Shown here one piece after another: positions 14,506 to 24,000 of a stretch of 25,422 nucleotides of DNA; position 1 is the stretch's first letter; each line of letters starts with the position of its first letter. Origin of the DNA: G963677485 sp964519405. Lineage in GTDB: Bacteria; Armatimonadota; HRBIN16. The DNA is taken from NCBI GenBank assembly GCA_964519405.1, contig CAZFLA010000038.1:1-25422 (forward strand), given 5' to 3'. The position numbers were made by a program, and so were the translations under genes. A model generated the notes under the pieces. That model saw nothing but the letters and a program-made list of their open reading frames with translations. It was not told where the DNA came from and made no database searches.

Positions 14506-16621
14506 CTCTACAGCCTCTTCCCAAGACGATACAAAAACATTGGCTGGCTGTCGGCTGCGCTTCGAAGTGGAGGGTATGGACTGCACCGAGTGTGCTCAGC
14601 ATCTTCAACAAGCCGTTCGCAAAATGCCCGGCGTTATTGAGGCTAGAGTCGACTTCAGCTCAGCGAGTCTGCATGCAGAGGTCAGCTCATCTGTGAGTGC
14701 AGATCAACTGCATAATGTGGCTAACCGACTGGGTTACCGATTAGTTGATCGCAGGGCATCGCGTGAGACAAAGCCGCATTTGGCACATAATAGCATGCTA
14801 GTCATCGCAATACTTATGTCGATGTCAGCGCTGCTCGTTCAACACTTCCTGCATCTACAGGTGCTATCAGCGGTGTTGTACCTTGCGGCCATTCCGTTAG
14901 CAGGTTGGCGTGTGTTTACTCAGGCATGGAACAGCGTAAAAGACAGGCATCTTGATATGAATGTGCTGATGAGTTTAGCGACCGTTGGTGCGATCTTCCT
15001 GCAGGATTACGCGGAAGCCGCCAGTGTGGTGGTGCTGTTTGGCATAGGCAACTGGCTGCAGAACTCCGCGACGGAGCGCACCCGCAGGGAAGTGAAGCAA
15101 CTTCTGGAAGCTGCACCTGAGACCGCGTTTGTGGTGGATGACGCGGGTGATGCTGTGGAAAGACCCGCTAGCGAAGTAAAAATTGGCACAGTCATCCGAG
15201 TAAGGGCCGGCGAACGGGTTGCGTTGGATGGTGATGTGGTGCTTGGCGAAAGCGAGCTGGACCAAAGCTCGCTCACCGGCGAAAGCGCACTGATGCCAGT
15301 ATCTGTGGGTTCTACGGTATACGCTGGCAGTCATAATATCTCCGCGCAGATTGATGTTCGTGTAACCCACGAATACGAACAGACTGCTGTCGCCAAGATC
15401 ATCGAGCTGATGGAGCAATCACACGAAGCAAAAGCGCCTGTCGAACGTCTGGTTGATCGGTTTGCTGCGGTATACACGCCCATTGTCATCGCTTTGGCGC
15501 TGGCTGTGATGCTGCTGCCTCCTCTGTTCGTGGGCGGGGACTGGCACATCTGGTTTATGCGGTCATTAAGCATGCTGCTCATTAGCTGTCCCTGTGCTTT
15601 AGTCATCAGCACTCCTGTTGCGATAGTGTCGGCAATGGGGGCTGCAAGCCGGTGGGGTGCGTTGATTAAGGGCGGTGTTGTGCTGGAGTCATTAGCCAAC
15701 ACACAAGCTGTTGTGTTCGACAAAACGGGCACGCTGACCACGGGCCAAATGAAGGTGTTAGGCGTTACACATCTTGGCCGTTGCACTTCCGAGCAGGTAA
15801 TTCAACTAGCCGCAAGTGCGGAAGAGGGATCGCTGCATCCCTTGGCAGAGGCACTGCGGCGCGAGGCTGAGCATCGAGGCATAAACTTACTAAAATGCAC
15901 CGCCGCTAGTGCACAGCATGGGTTCGGTGTGACGGCCCAACTTGATGGAGCCGAGTTGAAGGCGGGACGCGCAGAATTCGTAGGTGCGATTAAAGTTGAC
16001 AAGGCTAATACCTTAATATATGTATCACTAAATGGTGATGTCTTGGGGTACATTGAAGTTGGTGATAGCTCTCGATCGCAAGCAAGAAATGCGCTGGATC
16101 GCCTGAAGCAGCTCGGTGTCACTCGTTTGCTCATGCTTACCGGTGATCATAAGAACAGCGCGGAACATATTGCGAAAGAAATTGGTATTTCTGAATGGAA
16201 ATCCGGGTTATTACCGCAGGAAAAATGGAGCGAGGTACAGAAACTACGCGAGGAAGTTGGAAGCGTAGTGATGGTGGGAGACGGAGTCAATGATGCCCCG
16301 GCGTTAAAGACTGCCGATGTAGGAGTTGCCATGGGTGCGATTGGCAGTGATATCGCCATTGAAGTGGCAGATGTCGCATTGATGAACGATCGCATAGAAC
16401 TCCTCCCATCGATGGTTGTGCTTGGCCGAGATACGAGTCAAATCATCCGGCAAAACATAATATTCGCCATCGGCTCCAAACTTATTCTGCTCATGTTTGC
16501 CGCGATTGGGCAGGTTCCATTGTGGGCAGCGGTACTGGGCGACAGCGGCGTCGCGATAGTGGTGGTACTCAATGCCCTACGATTATTACGCGGTAATCGA
16601 AGACAAGATGCACCCGCATAA
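14498..16621 (+). CDS. zntA: P1B-type Zn(II)/Cd(II)/Pb(II)-exporting ATPase
   Basis: The start is ATG at 14498, with GGAGG 6 nt upstream, inside the repressor's last codons. The 707-aa product has an N-terminal HMA domain with MDCTEC (Cys29, Cys32; an Asp before CxxC is usual in Zn/Cd pumps). Eight membrane helices follow, with actuator motif TGES (260-263), ion-site CPC (364-366), phosphorylation site DKTGT (Asp408), nucleotide-binding HP (447-448) and GDGVNDAP (594-601). The last helices carry Lys661 and Asp682 (GSKLILL, GDSG), the Lys/Asp pair that marks the zinc subclass P1B-2. It exports divalent soft metals from the cytoplasm. The arrangement with the SmtB-like repressor matches the ziaR/ziaA type of locus. 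Confidence 0.95.
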   Translation: MSNSTASSQDDTKTLAGCRLRFEVEGMDCTECAQHLQQAVRKMPGVIEARVDFSSASLHAEVSSSVSADQLHNVANRLGYRLVDRRASRETKPHLAHNSMLVIAILMSMSALLVQHFLHLQVLSAVLYLAAIPLAGWRVFTQAWNSVKDRHLDMNVLMSLATVGAIFLQDYAEAASVVVLFGIGNWLQNSATERTRREVKQLLEAAPETAFVVDDAGDAVERPASEVKIGTVIRVRAGERVALDGDVVLGESELDQSSLTGESALMPVSVGSTVYAGSHNISAQIDVRVTHEYEQTAVAKIIELMEQSHEAKAPVERLVDRFAAVYTPIVIALALAVMLLPPLFVGGDWHIWFMRSLSMLLISCPCALVISTPVAIVSAMGAASRWGALIKGGVVLESLANTQAVVFDKTGTLTTGQMKVLGVTHLGRCTSEQVIQLAASAEEGSLHPLAEALRREAEHRGINLLKCTAASAQHGFGVTAQLDGAELKAGRAEFVGAIKVDKANTLIYVSLNGDVLGYIEVGDSSRSQARNALDRLKQLGVTRLLMLTGDHKNSAEHIAKEIGISEWKSGLLPQEKWSEVQKLREEVGSVVMVGDGVNDAPALKTADVGVAMGAIGSDIAIEVADVALMNDRIELLPSMVVLGRDTSQIIRQNIIFAIGSKLILLMFAAIGQVPLWAAVLGDSGVAIVVVLNALRLLRGNRRQDAPA

Positions 16622-16641
16622 CCTGAGGAGGGTTACGTATC

Positions 16642-16983
16642 ATGTCCATGCAGTTGCTTTACCTGTTGTTGGATTCCATGGAGCAAACGAATGAAATCAA
16701 ACAGCGACTTACCGAGGAGAAGCTGGCTACCTGGGTGAAACATTGGCCCCAATGGCCGGTCTCGCACACCGATGAAGACGAAATATCTGAGCCAAAGGAG
16801 TTAGTCTTTATTCAAGCCATCAACAAGGACGTTGAACCAATAAGTAAGTATCTACGCAGTGAAGCTGGATATTGGGGTCTAATAGGCGAAGTAGAGGTAG
16901 AAGAAGGACAAAACAGTGTTCTGGTCGCCCTACCTGGCGGCACAAAGACTGTTGTTAACATCGATGATACATGGTTTGATTAA
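16642..16983 (+). CDS. Small acidic protein of unknown function in the zinc operon
   Basis: The 113-aa soluble protein starts at ATG 16642 after a GAGGAGGG site; ATG at 16648 is a close alternative. It lies 20 nt after the ATPase stop and before the operon terminator, so it is co-transcribed. It has no cysteine, two histidines and a strongly acidic centre (HTDEDEISEPKE). The N-terminal stretch MQLLYLLLDSMEQTNEIKQR and later KYLRSEAGYWGLIGEVEVEE suggest a compact alpha/beta fold. I recognise no family. It lacks thiol metal sites, so a chaperone of the CxxC kind is unlikely; carboxylate/His metal buffering is possible but unsupported. Confidence 0.8.
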   Translation: MSMQLLYLLLDSMEQTNEIKQRLTEEKLATWVKHWPQWPVSHTDEDEISEPKELVFIQAINKDVEPISKYLRSEAGYWGLIGEVEVEEGQNSVLVALPGGTKTVVNIDDTWFD

Positions 16984-17006
16984 ACCACTGACATCGAGAT
17001 GACATG

Positions 17007-17033
17007 AAGGGCGGCACTGACCGCCCTTTTTTT
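17007..17033 (+). terminator. Intrinsic terminator of the zinc operon
   Basis: An 8-bp stem AAGGGCGG (17007-17014) with CCGCCCTT (17021-17028) and a 6-nt loop is followed by a T run to 17033. It lies 23 nt after the small acidic gene's stop. Confidence 0.92.
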
Positions 17034-17104
17034 GTTGGAGGTCATCTTGGTAACTTTGTGGTGTGCTCCATCGTCGCAACTGATACTGGCGCAGTGATAA
17101 ATTA

Positions 17105-17133
17105 TTGCGGTGTAACGTTATGAATGCTATGCT
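17105..17133 (+). promoter_or_regulatory. Possible sigma70-type promoter for the amidase-GerMN unit
   Basis: TTGCGG (17105-17110) and TATGCT (17128-17133) are 17 bp apart, 88 bp upstream of the chosen amidase start and after the preceding terminator. The match to consensus is moderate. Confidence 0.4.
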
Positions 17134-17221
17134 GTGCATCGTGCTCAGCCGCATGGTGTATCATGGAATTAAGCATGCGTATTAAGTAAACATGACGCTG
17201 CCGTATCGGGAGGTAATAGGT

Positions 17222-18904
17222 TTGCAGGTTTTGAGTAGGTTACTTTTGGGTGTGTGTATATGGGCGATGTTTGGTGCTGCGATGGCACAAAACGCGGTGA
17301 CATCACAACCGAAGATAACTTCTATTCAGTGGGTAAGTGGAGCCCTGAAAATCACATGCAGCGGCGATGTGCAGTTTCAAGCGAAATCTCTGAGTACACC
17401 ATACCGATTGATGGTAGATATTACGCCGTGTACTGCCGGTATGGGATCTGTGAAACTACCGACCAATGAACCAGCCTCTGTAACCGGAATTAGGCTGGGG
17501 CAGTTCACAGAACAAACCGCACGAGTCGTTGTTGACCTAAAAGGTGCCGTTGCATACTCACTAGAAGCTGGTGCGGATAAGAAGAGTGTGGTACTTCGTC
17601 TAGGTGCTAGTCTGCCCAGTACTGCTGTTAGTAAGAGCAGTAATAAGTCAACACCACCACCTGCACCGCAAAAAACGTCTGTTGCTACCTCAACGAAAAC
17701 CACAAAACTTCCAGCCGTTCCTGCAGCGGGTGTGCTTGACTCCAATAACCCTCCGGCGGTTCCTTCTGCGAACATGGCTGGGGTGGCACAACTCATCAGT
17801 TATGAATGGGATGTCAGCGGTAAGGAAGCCAAGCTTGTGATGCAGTTTGACAGCCCTGTGAACCCAGTTGTGCGCGCACTTGATGATGGTTACGGTGTGA
17901 AACTAGATTTCAAAAGCTGTTTGGTTGCAGCCGGTGTTAATGTGAACGCACCGGTAAATCACCCTTATGTGGATAGATGCTTAGTGGCTCCTGCTGCCTC
18001 CAAACGTACCATAGGCATGGTATTCGCCAGTCGTAAGCCCTGTGCTGTTGACATGCCGGTATCAGCACCTTCCGATACCGTAGTCATCGTGATGCGTGCC
18101 CCGAAAGCCGTCAACAGCATCAAGAGTGCGAAAATCTGCGTTGACCCTGGTCATGGCGGATTTTCATCTGGAGCCGTTGGCCGCAGCAAAGCGGATTCCG
18201 TGTTAGAAAAAGATGTCACTTTGGCTATTGGCAAGAAATTAGCAGAGGCCTTACATCAACGCGGCGCCCAGGTCGTGCTTACTCGGGACAACGATACTTT
18301 CGTTGAACTCGACCGTCGGCCGATGATCGCAGTGGAAAACAACGCAGAGATGTTTATCAGCATTCATTGTGACAGCAACCAAAAGATAAACAGCGCCTCG
18401 GGCACGACCGCTTATTACCATGCACGAAATGGTGACGGGCGAGCCCTGGCACAAGCTCTGCAGCATGGGTTCACTAAGTTTAGCGGCCTGCCAAGCCGCG
18501 GTGTAAGGTCCGACACTCAGGTGTATGCCACAGGTTTTGCGGTGCTGCGGCGCAGTCAGGTGCCGTCAGTGCTTGTAGAAACAGCCTTCATCAATAACGC
18601 ACAAGATAGAGCAAAACTTGTTGATCCAAACTGGCAGACTCGGGTCGCGGAAGCACTCGCCGGTGCTGTAGAAGGATATCTCACTGGTGCGGAAAGCACA
18701 TTAGCCGCTCCGACTGAAGAGCTTAATACCCAAAGCGCAGATTCTATAGATGAAGTCACCAATCCTGAGCCTGTCGATGTCGTTAAGCCGGCAACAGACA
18801 GCACGAGCAAGATTAGTGAACCCAAACCGAAAACCTCAGAGCCAAAATCGACGACACCCTCAACTGGTGGTAACGTGCAGAAACCAGAGAGTTTGGAGTA
18901 TTAG
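17222..18904 (+). CDS. amiC: N-acetylmuramoyl-L-alanine amidase with AMIN domain (AmiC-like)
   Basis: The start is TTG at 17222, because GGGAGGT lies 6 nt upstream and the product then begins with a clean signal peptide (MQVLSRLLLGVCIWAMFGA, cleavage after AMA at about 22). ATG at 17192 has no ribosome binding site. The 560-aa protein has an AMIN domain (about 30-130) for cell-wall targeting, a Pro/Ser/Thr linker (about 135-185), a second AMIN-like beta region (about 190-292) and the zinc-dependent Amidase_3 domain (about 302-490). Zinc ligands are His311 (VDPGHGG), Glu329 (LEKDVTL) and His382 (ISIHCDS); the catalytic Glu453 is in LVETAFINN. It cleaves the stem peptide from MurNAc in the periplasm. 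The last ~65 residues are a disordered P/S/T/K tail. The GerMN gene starts 2 nt after the stop. Confidence 0.93.
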   Translation: MQVLSRLLLGVCIWAMFGAAMAQNAVTSQPKITSIQWVSGALKITCSGDVQFQAKSLSTPYRLMVDITPCTAGMGSVKLPTNEPASVTGIRLGQFTEQTARVVVDLKGAVAYSLEAGADKKSVVLRLGASLPSTAVSKSSNKSTPPPAPQKTSVATSTKTTKLPAVPAAGVLDSNNPPAVPSANMAGVAQLISYEWDVSGKEAKLVMQFDSPVNPVVRALDDGYGVKLDFKSCLVAAGVNVNAPVNHPYVDRCLVAPAASKRTIGMVFASRKPCAVDMPVSAPSDTVVIVMRAPKAVNSIKSAKICVDPGHGGFSSGAVGRSKADSVLEKDVTLAIGKKLAEALHQRGAQVVLTRDNDTFVELDRRPMIAVENNAEMFISIHCDSNQKINSASGTTAYYHARNGDGRALAQALQHGFTKFSGLPSRGVRSDTQVYATGFAVLRRSQVPSVLVETAFINNAQDRAKLVDPNWQTRVAEALAGAVEGYLTGAESTLAAPTEELNTQSADSIDEVTNPEPVDVVKPATDSTSKISEPKPKTSEPKSTTPSTGGNVQKPESLEY

Positions 18905-18906
18905 CC

Positions 18907-19419
18907 ATGAAAACAGCACGTAATATTTTGGTAATAGCCATTCTGGCGGTAGTTGCATTCCTGGGTAGTTACTTTTGGGTTGTTCGTAAGCCTGCTGCTC
19001 CTGTCAAGGAACAGCCAACGCTGCCGACTGTGACTGTGGTGACACCCGAAGTAGAACAAGGTGAGCAGAAGTTTGCCAGCACTCAGGTGAAGGTGCCAGA
19101 GGGGCAAGATGCCCTAAAAGTCAGCGTGGAGCATCTTGTGATCACGCGGAACAGCCCGTTCCCTAAAGGCACCCGGGTGCTGTCTATCGCTGAAACCAAA
19201 AACCTGGTGACGATAGACTTCAGCAAGGAACTTGTTCGCAACTTTGAGGGCGGCAGCTCCGAAGAAGCGGCTCTCATCAATAGCCTATGTAAAACTCTCG
19301 AACAGTTCCCAGAGATCCTCCAACTGCAAATTACCGTTGATGGCAAAAAGATTGAGAGCATCGGCGAACATATTGATGTTTCTCAACCGATAGATATCCG
19401 CAAGCCGCTATCTGAATAG
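18907..19419 (+). CDS. Membrane-anchored GerMN-domain protein
   Basis: The 170-aa product has one N-terminal hydrophobic helix (ILVIAILAVVAFLGSYFWVV, about 7-26) with no lipobox Cys, so it is an uncleaved anchor with an extracytoplasmic domain. A linker (about 27-60) leads to a GerMN domain (about 65-160) with the hallmark VTIDFSKELVRNFEGGSSEE, then NSLCKTLEQFPEILQLQITV and VDGKKIESIGEHIDV. GerMN domains occur in the sporulation/germination protein GerM and widely beside Amidase_3 enzymes in non-sporulating bacteria, where they are thought to act at the peptidoglycan. The ribosome binding site GGAG lies inside the end of the amidase gene, showing an operon with it. Confidence 0.9.
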   Translation: MKTARNILVIAILAVVAFLGSYFWVVRKPAAPVKEQPTLPTVTVVTPEVEQGEQKFASTQVKVPEGQDALKVSVEHLVITRNSPFPKGTRVLSIAETKNLVTIDFSKELVRNFEGGSSEEAALINSLCKTLEQFPEILQLQITVDGKKIESIGEHIDVSQPIDIRKPLSE

Positions 19420-19428
19420 TCTGTATAG

Positions 19429-19465
19429 GTGGCCTCAGCATGTGAATACCGCATGCTGAGGCCAC
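19429..19465 (+). terminator. Long perfect hairpin after the GerMN gene
   Basis: A perfect 14-bp stem, GTGGCCTCAGCATG (19429-19442) with CATGCTGAGGCCAC (19452-19465), and a 9-nt loop begin 9 nt after the stop. There is no strong U-run, but its position suggests a transcript end or mRNA-stabilising hairpin. Confidence 0.6.
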
Positions 19466-19541
19466 TATGTTTGACCGCACTAAACATCAAGTATTTCCGG
19501 AATAACGCATAACGCTCTGCATAGTTTGTGGAGGGTGTGCA

Positions 19542-20843
19542 ATGTGGACATATAATCCTAATGAAATACTTGAACTGGCTGAGCTTCTGTGGCAATGGTA
19601 TCCACATACCGCTCAACGAATGTGGATGTTGGACACCAGCTCCATTAAAGTGGCTGCATGCGGACGGCGATGGGGAAAAACAGAGGCGCTCGCTGTTGAG
19701 ACCGCCGCCCTATTGATACTCAACCCACGCAGCAAACACATTGTCGTGGCACCTACCCAAGATCAAGCAAATCTGCTGTTTGAGCGCACATGGGAGCTGG
19801 TAGCACCATATGCTGAAGAGCACCACATCGCGTTTCGGCAGTCGCCTCACCCAAAGATAATCACCCAATCAGGTTGGCTCATCAGCCGAAGTGCCAGCCA
19901 TGATGGCCGCAATCTGCGCGGACGCAGCGCTGACCGCATCGTGGTGGATGAGGCTGCTTATGTTCCTCAGGCCATCATCAGCGGGGCGCTAATGCCTATC
20001 TTGGCGGACAGGCAAGGGCAGCTTGTTTTGCTAAGCACTCCGAACGGCAGGAACCACTTCTATCAATGGTATATGGCTGGTCAGAAGGGTGACGCCAACA
20101 TAAAAAGTTACCAGTTTCCTACCAGCAGCAACCCTGCTATTGACGGCACATTTCTGGCGATGCAGCGTATGCTGATACCCGAAAGCCAATACGCGGTTGA
20201 GTACGAAGCCGCTTTTACAGACAGCGAACGCACTGTCTTTACCGAAGAGATGATCGCCAAAGCGCTAAAGCCTTGGCTGCCCGATACCAAGCTAGGTGTT
20301 TATCGCGTGGCGGGTGTCGATTTTGCGCTGCGCAGGGATTACACCGCTTGGGTTTGCATTGAAGCTGCTGGCGGCAAAGCTGGGGTTGTGGAATCTGTTC
20401 GATTACCGCGGTTACATTACCGGGCTCAAGCAGAAAAACTTGCAGATATGGCATACAAAAGCGGTGTGCAGTGTCTGGTGTGCGATGCGACCGGTGTGGG
20501 CATCGCCGTTCTTGAGCTGCTTGATGGTGCTTTGCGTGAACATCACTTGCGTATCCGCGTCATCCCTGAGACTTTCACCGAAAGACGGAAACTCCAGTTA
20601 GTCGATGGCTTGATTCTGGCCCTTGAACGCGAGCAGCTCCATCTGTTTCCCGATGCCAACCTTCTAGAAGAGATGCGGCTCTTCACTATGCAGCCATCTG
20701 GAAATGGGCATGTGCGGCTGCAAGCTGAGAGCAGCGCTCATGACGACTTGGTCATCGCCCTGGCTCTGGCATGCTCTGCTGCGCCATTAGGAAACAGCAG
20801 TCGCACGATACTGCTGGGCGGTCAACGCACATCACTGATTTAG
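19542..20843 (+). CDS. Orphan terminase-large-subunit-like ATPase/nuclease
   Basis: The start is ATG at 19542, with GGAGGG 6 nt upstream. The 433-aa protein follows the TerL plan. The N-terminal ASCE ATPase has Walker A GRRWGKT (41-47), a Q/adenine-like motif in TAQRMWML (about 23-30), Walker B RIVVDEA (132-138, Asp136-Glu137) and coupling motif LLSTPNG (163-169). The C-terminal RNase H-like nuclease has acidic residues Asp260 (VAGVDFALRRDYTAW), Asp315 (LVCDATGVG) and Asp401/402 (AHDDLVIALALA). All catalytic positions look intact. In phages it packages DNA with a small subunit and portal protein, but no portal, capsid or integrase gene is adjacent. It could be a domesticated enzyme, a gene-transfer-agent part or a prophage remnant. 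Base composition does not differ obviously from the neighbours. Confidence 0.88.
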   Translation: MWTYNPNEILELAELLWQWYPHTAQRMWMLDTSSIKVAACGRRWGKTEALAVETAALLILNPRSKHIVVAPTQDQANLLFERTWELVAPYAEEHHIAFRQSPHPKIITQSGWLISRSASHDGRNLRGRSADRIVVDEAAYVPQAIISGALMPILADRQGQLVLLSTPNGRNHFYQWYMAGQKGDANIKSYQFPTSSNPAIDGTFLAMQRMLIPESQYAVEYEAAFTDSERTVFTEEMIAKALKPWLPDTKLGVYRVAGVDFALRRDYTAWVCIEAAGGKAGVVESVRLPRLHYRAQAEKLADMAYKSGVQCLVCDATGVGIAVLELLDGALREHHLRIRVIPETFTERRKLQLVDGLILALEREQLHLFPDANLLEEMRLFTMQPSGNGHVRLQAESSAHDDLVIALALACSAAPLGNSSRTILLGGQRTSLI

Positions 20844-20899
20844 GCTGAAAGAAAATAAACGGTATTTCTAATAATAAATAAAACGAAGCTTGCGAAGTA

Positions 20900-20928
20900 T
20901 TGACAAACAAAACAAACAGGTTGATAAT
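20900..20928 (+). promoter_or_regulatory. Near-consensus sigma70 promoter of the large secreted protein gene
   Basis: Consensus TTGACA (20900-20905), a 17-bp spacer and GATAAT (20923-20928) lie in an AT-rich gap 86 bp upstream of the start codon. This is the best promoter match I found in the window and predicts strong, largely constitutive expression. Confidence 0.8.
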
Positions 20929-21013
20929 GACAAGTAACGATTATGCGAAATGTAGATTGCCAACCATGATGCGAAGCAGATAATCTGTAGGCGTCCCACG
21001 AAGGAGAACCCAT

Positions 21014-24000
21014 ATGACGTACGGAGTTAGTCGCCACAAAATCGCAGAGCTACTTATCGTATTTGTGCTGCTTGTTAGCCTTTCAGTAATGGCTTCTGCA
21101 GCTCTGCCAACAATCAAGTCCTTTAGCCCATCGAGTGCATACGTGGGTGAATCTGGTCAGACGATTAATATCAAAGGCACAGGTTTTACCGGCGCAAAGT
21201 CTGTGGGCTTAGGCGGACGATCAGCGAAATTCACAGTAGTCAGCGACTCAGAAATCAATGCGGTTTTGCCGGCATCGGCTGTGACATACTGGGTATCTGT
21301 CACCACACCGAAAGGCACGGCATACAGTAAATCAACACTCATCATCAAGGCTATACCTGCTCCAACAATTAAATCATTTAGTCCAACGAGTGCATATATT
21401 GGTGAAATTGGTCAGACCATTACCATTAATGGCACCAACTTCACCGGCATCACAACGACCACCAAGCCATCAGGTGTTACGAAGGTAACGATCGGTGGTC
21501 AATCCGCGAAGTTTACTGTGGTCAGTGCGACGAAGATCACGGCGAAGATGCCTGCATCAGCCTACACGTATTGGATAACAGTGACGACATCTGGTGGCAC
21601 TGCATACAGTAAAGATGCCTTCATCATTAAACCGATTGCGCCTCCCGTGGTCAAGTCGTTTACGCCAGCGTCATGTTACTTAGGTGAGTCGGGACGCAAG
21701 ATCACTATTACTGGGAAGAACTTCAAAGGCGTTGGTTCGGTAGTCAACAAGTTTAAAGCAACCTCCGTGTTAATTGGCGGAAGCTCTGCAAGCTTTAGCA
21801 TTATTAATGACACTACCATCAACGCGGTTGTTCCAAAAAGCGTCCAATATTCAACCTATCCGATTTCTGTAACGAACCCCGGGGGTACAGGCTACAGCAA
21901 GGACAACTTCGTTGTACAGCCGATCCCTACTCCTGTCATTTCATCGTTTAGCCCGAAGAGTTCATTTGCGGGTGAGACCGGACGACAGATTACTATTACA
22001 GGAACCAACTTTAAGGGTACAGGTGCGCTTGATGGGCTCATTACCATGAGTTCCGTAGAGATATGCGGCACCTCCGCTCGTTATAGTGTCGTCGATGATC
22101 ACACGGTGACAGCTATCGTGCCGGATACTGTGTTGTATTCCATGTATCCTATTGTTATTACGACGAATGGCGGTGTGGGCTACAGCAAAGACAACTATGT
22201 GATCAAGCCTGTTCCTGCTCCCACGATTACGTCGGTCAAGCCTGTGACGGCGGCGCCTGGAGATGAAATCACTATAATGGGCACCGGTTTCTTGGGTATT
22301 GACAAGCTAGGTAAGAAATATACCGGCGCTACTCTGGTGGAGATCGGCGGCAGCACGGCCAAATTCCAGGTTGTCGATGACAAGACGATTGTTGCCGTTG
22401 TGCCGAAACAAGTGTTATATCCGATATATCCTGTGACTGTGACGACAACCGGAGGTAAGGCATACAGCTCTACCAACTTTACACTCGGTGATGTTCATGT
22501 ACCGGTGGTAAAGTCATTTACACCTGCAAGCGGCATGGTTGGCGACGTCATCACGATCTCAGGTAAATACTTCACCGATGCAACATCGGTAAAAGTCGGC
22601 GGTAAAGCCGGTAAATTCACCGTTCAAAGCGACACGCTGATTAGTGTTACTGTTCCTTCAGGTGCCAAAACTGGCCGCATCGTGGTGACGACTGTTGGTG
22701 GTACGGCGACGAGCAGCACCGACTTTACATTGATCGTCGCTCCGAAATCACAGGGCGGTACCCTTGTAGTTTGGGGCAGTAATTCAAACCAATTGGTATC
22801 GGGTATTCCTGCACCAAATGGTGACTACGTCAATGTGTCTGTGGGTGCATCAAATATCGCGGCGATCCGTGATGATGGTTCGCTGGAGGTGTGGGGTGAC
22901 AACAGCAGCGGACTCTGCGACATCGCAGAGCCGCTTGGCCCGTATGCTGATGTCGACATTGGTTATTCGGACGATCTGGCGGCGTTGAAGTCCAATGGAG
23001 AGATCGTGCTGTCGGGGCGATATACCAATACCGATCTTGGGGAAAACAAGGGTTTCGTGGCTGTGTCAACATCTCCTAGCAGCCTGCTCGCACTAAAGTC
23101 GTCAGGTTCCATCGTGGAGATAGATGGTGACAACTGCAATGTAATGGTGCCGAATCCAAATGAAAACTTCATAGGTGTATGCTCTAGCTATTCATTCCGA
23201 TACGGACTGAAAGAGGATGGCACCATCGTAAGGTGGAGCCCTGGTATGCCTCGAAGTGAAGCTATTCGGTGCGACAGTGGCTATATAGCCCTTTCTTCGG
23301 GATTGTCTCACACGATGGCACTCAGACGAGATGGTTCAATTGACTGCTTCTCTAATGAACTGCCAGGACTGCCTGCTTCTCAGTTACAAGCGCCAGAACC
23401 AAACAAGGACTTCATCGCGATTGCTGCAGGCGACGGTGTCTGTATGGCTTTGCGAAAAGATGGATCTATCGCATGTTGGGGTGATGGCAGTCATACAGAT
23501 ATGTATAACATTCCCGAACCCAACAGCGGTTACTTTAAGATATCCGCCAATGAGTTTAACTGCGCCGCAATCCGATCGGTCAGTGATGATAACTCGCTTC
23601 CTGTGATCTCACAGATAAGCCCCAATCGCGGCAAACGCGGCGATAAGGTGTATATCATAGGTTCGCATTTAGCATCAACAACCGCTGTGAAGTTCAACGG
23701 TGTTGATGCCGCCTATACAGTGGAAAGCGACATCTGCTTGTCTGTTACCGTGCCGAATGCTGCATCCACTGGTAAGGTCTCTGTGACCAATGCCAAGGGC
23801 GTCGTGTTAAGCGGCAGCGACTTCTATGTATACGAACAACCGTCGATCGAGTCGTTCACTCCAAACAGTGGTCACATCGGTGAGAATGTTGAGATCACCG
23901 GTGCCAATTTCACAGGAGTTTCATCTGTACAGTTCAATGGCGCAGAGGCGAGTTTCACGGTTGATAATCCAACTACAATACGAACGACAGTGCCAAACAA

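Noticed and set aside
19542..20843. Prophage or integrated element around the terminase-like gene
   Set aside because: No integrase, portal, capsid, tail or lysis genes and no flanking direct repeats are visible; the adjacent amidase has AMIN domains and a signal peptide typical of cell-division enzymes rather than endolysins.
21104..22740. CRISPR-like or DNA-level tandem repeat array
   Set aside because: The periodicity of roughly 280 bp is explained by diverged protein TIG domains; there are no short identical repeats with unique spacers.
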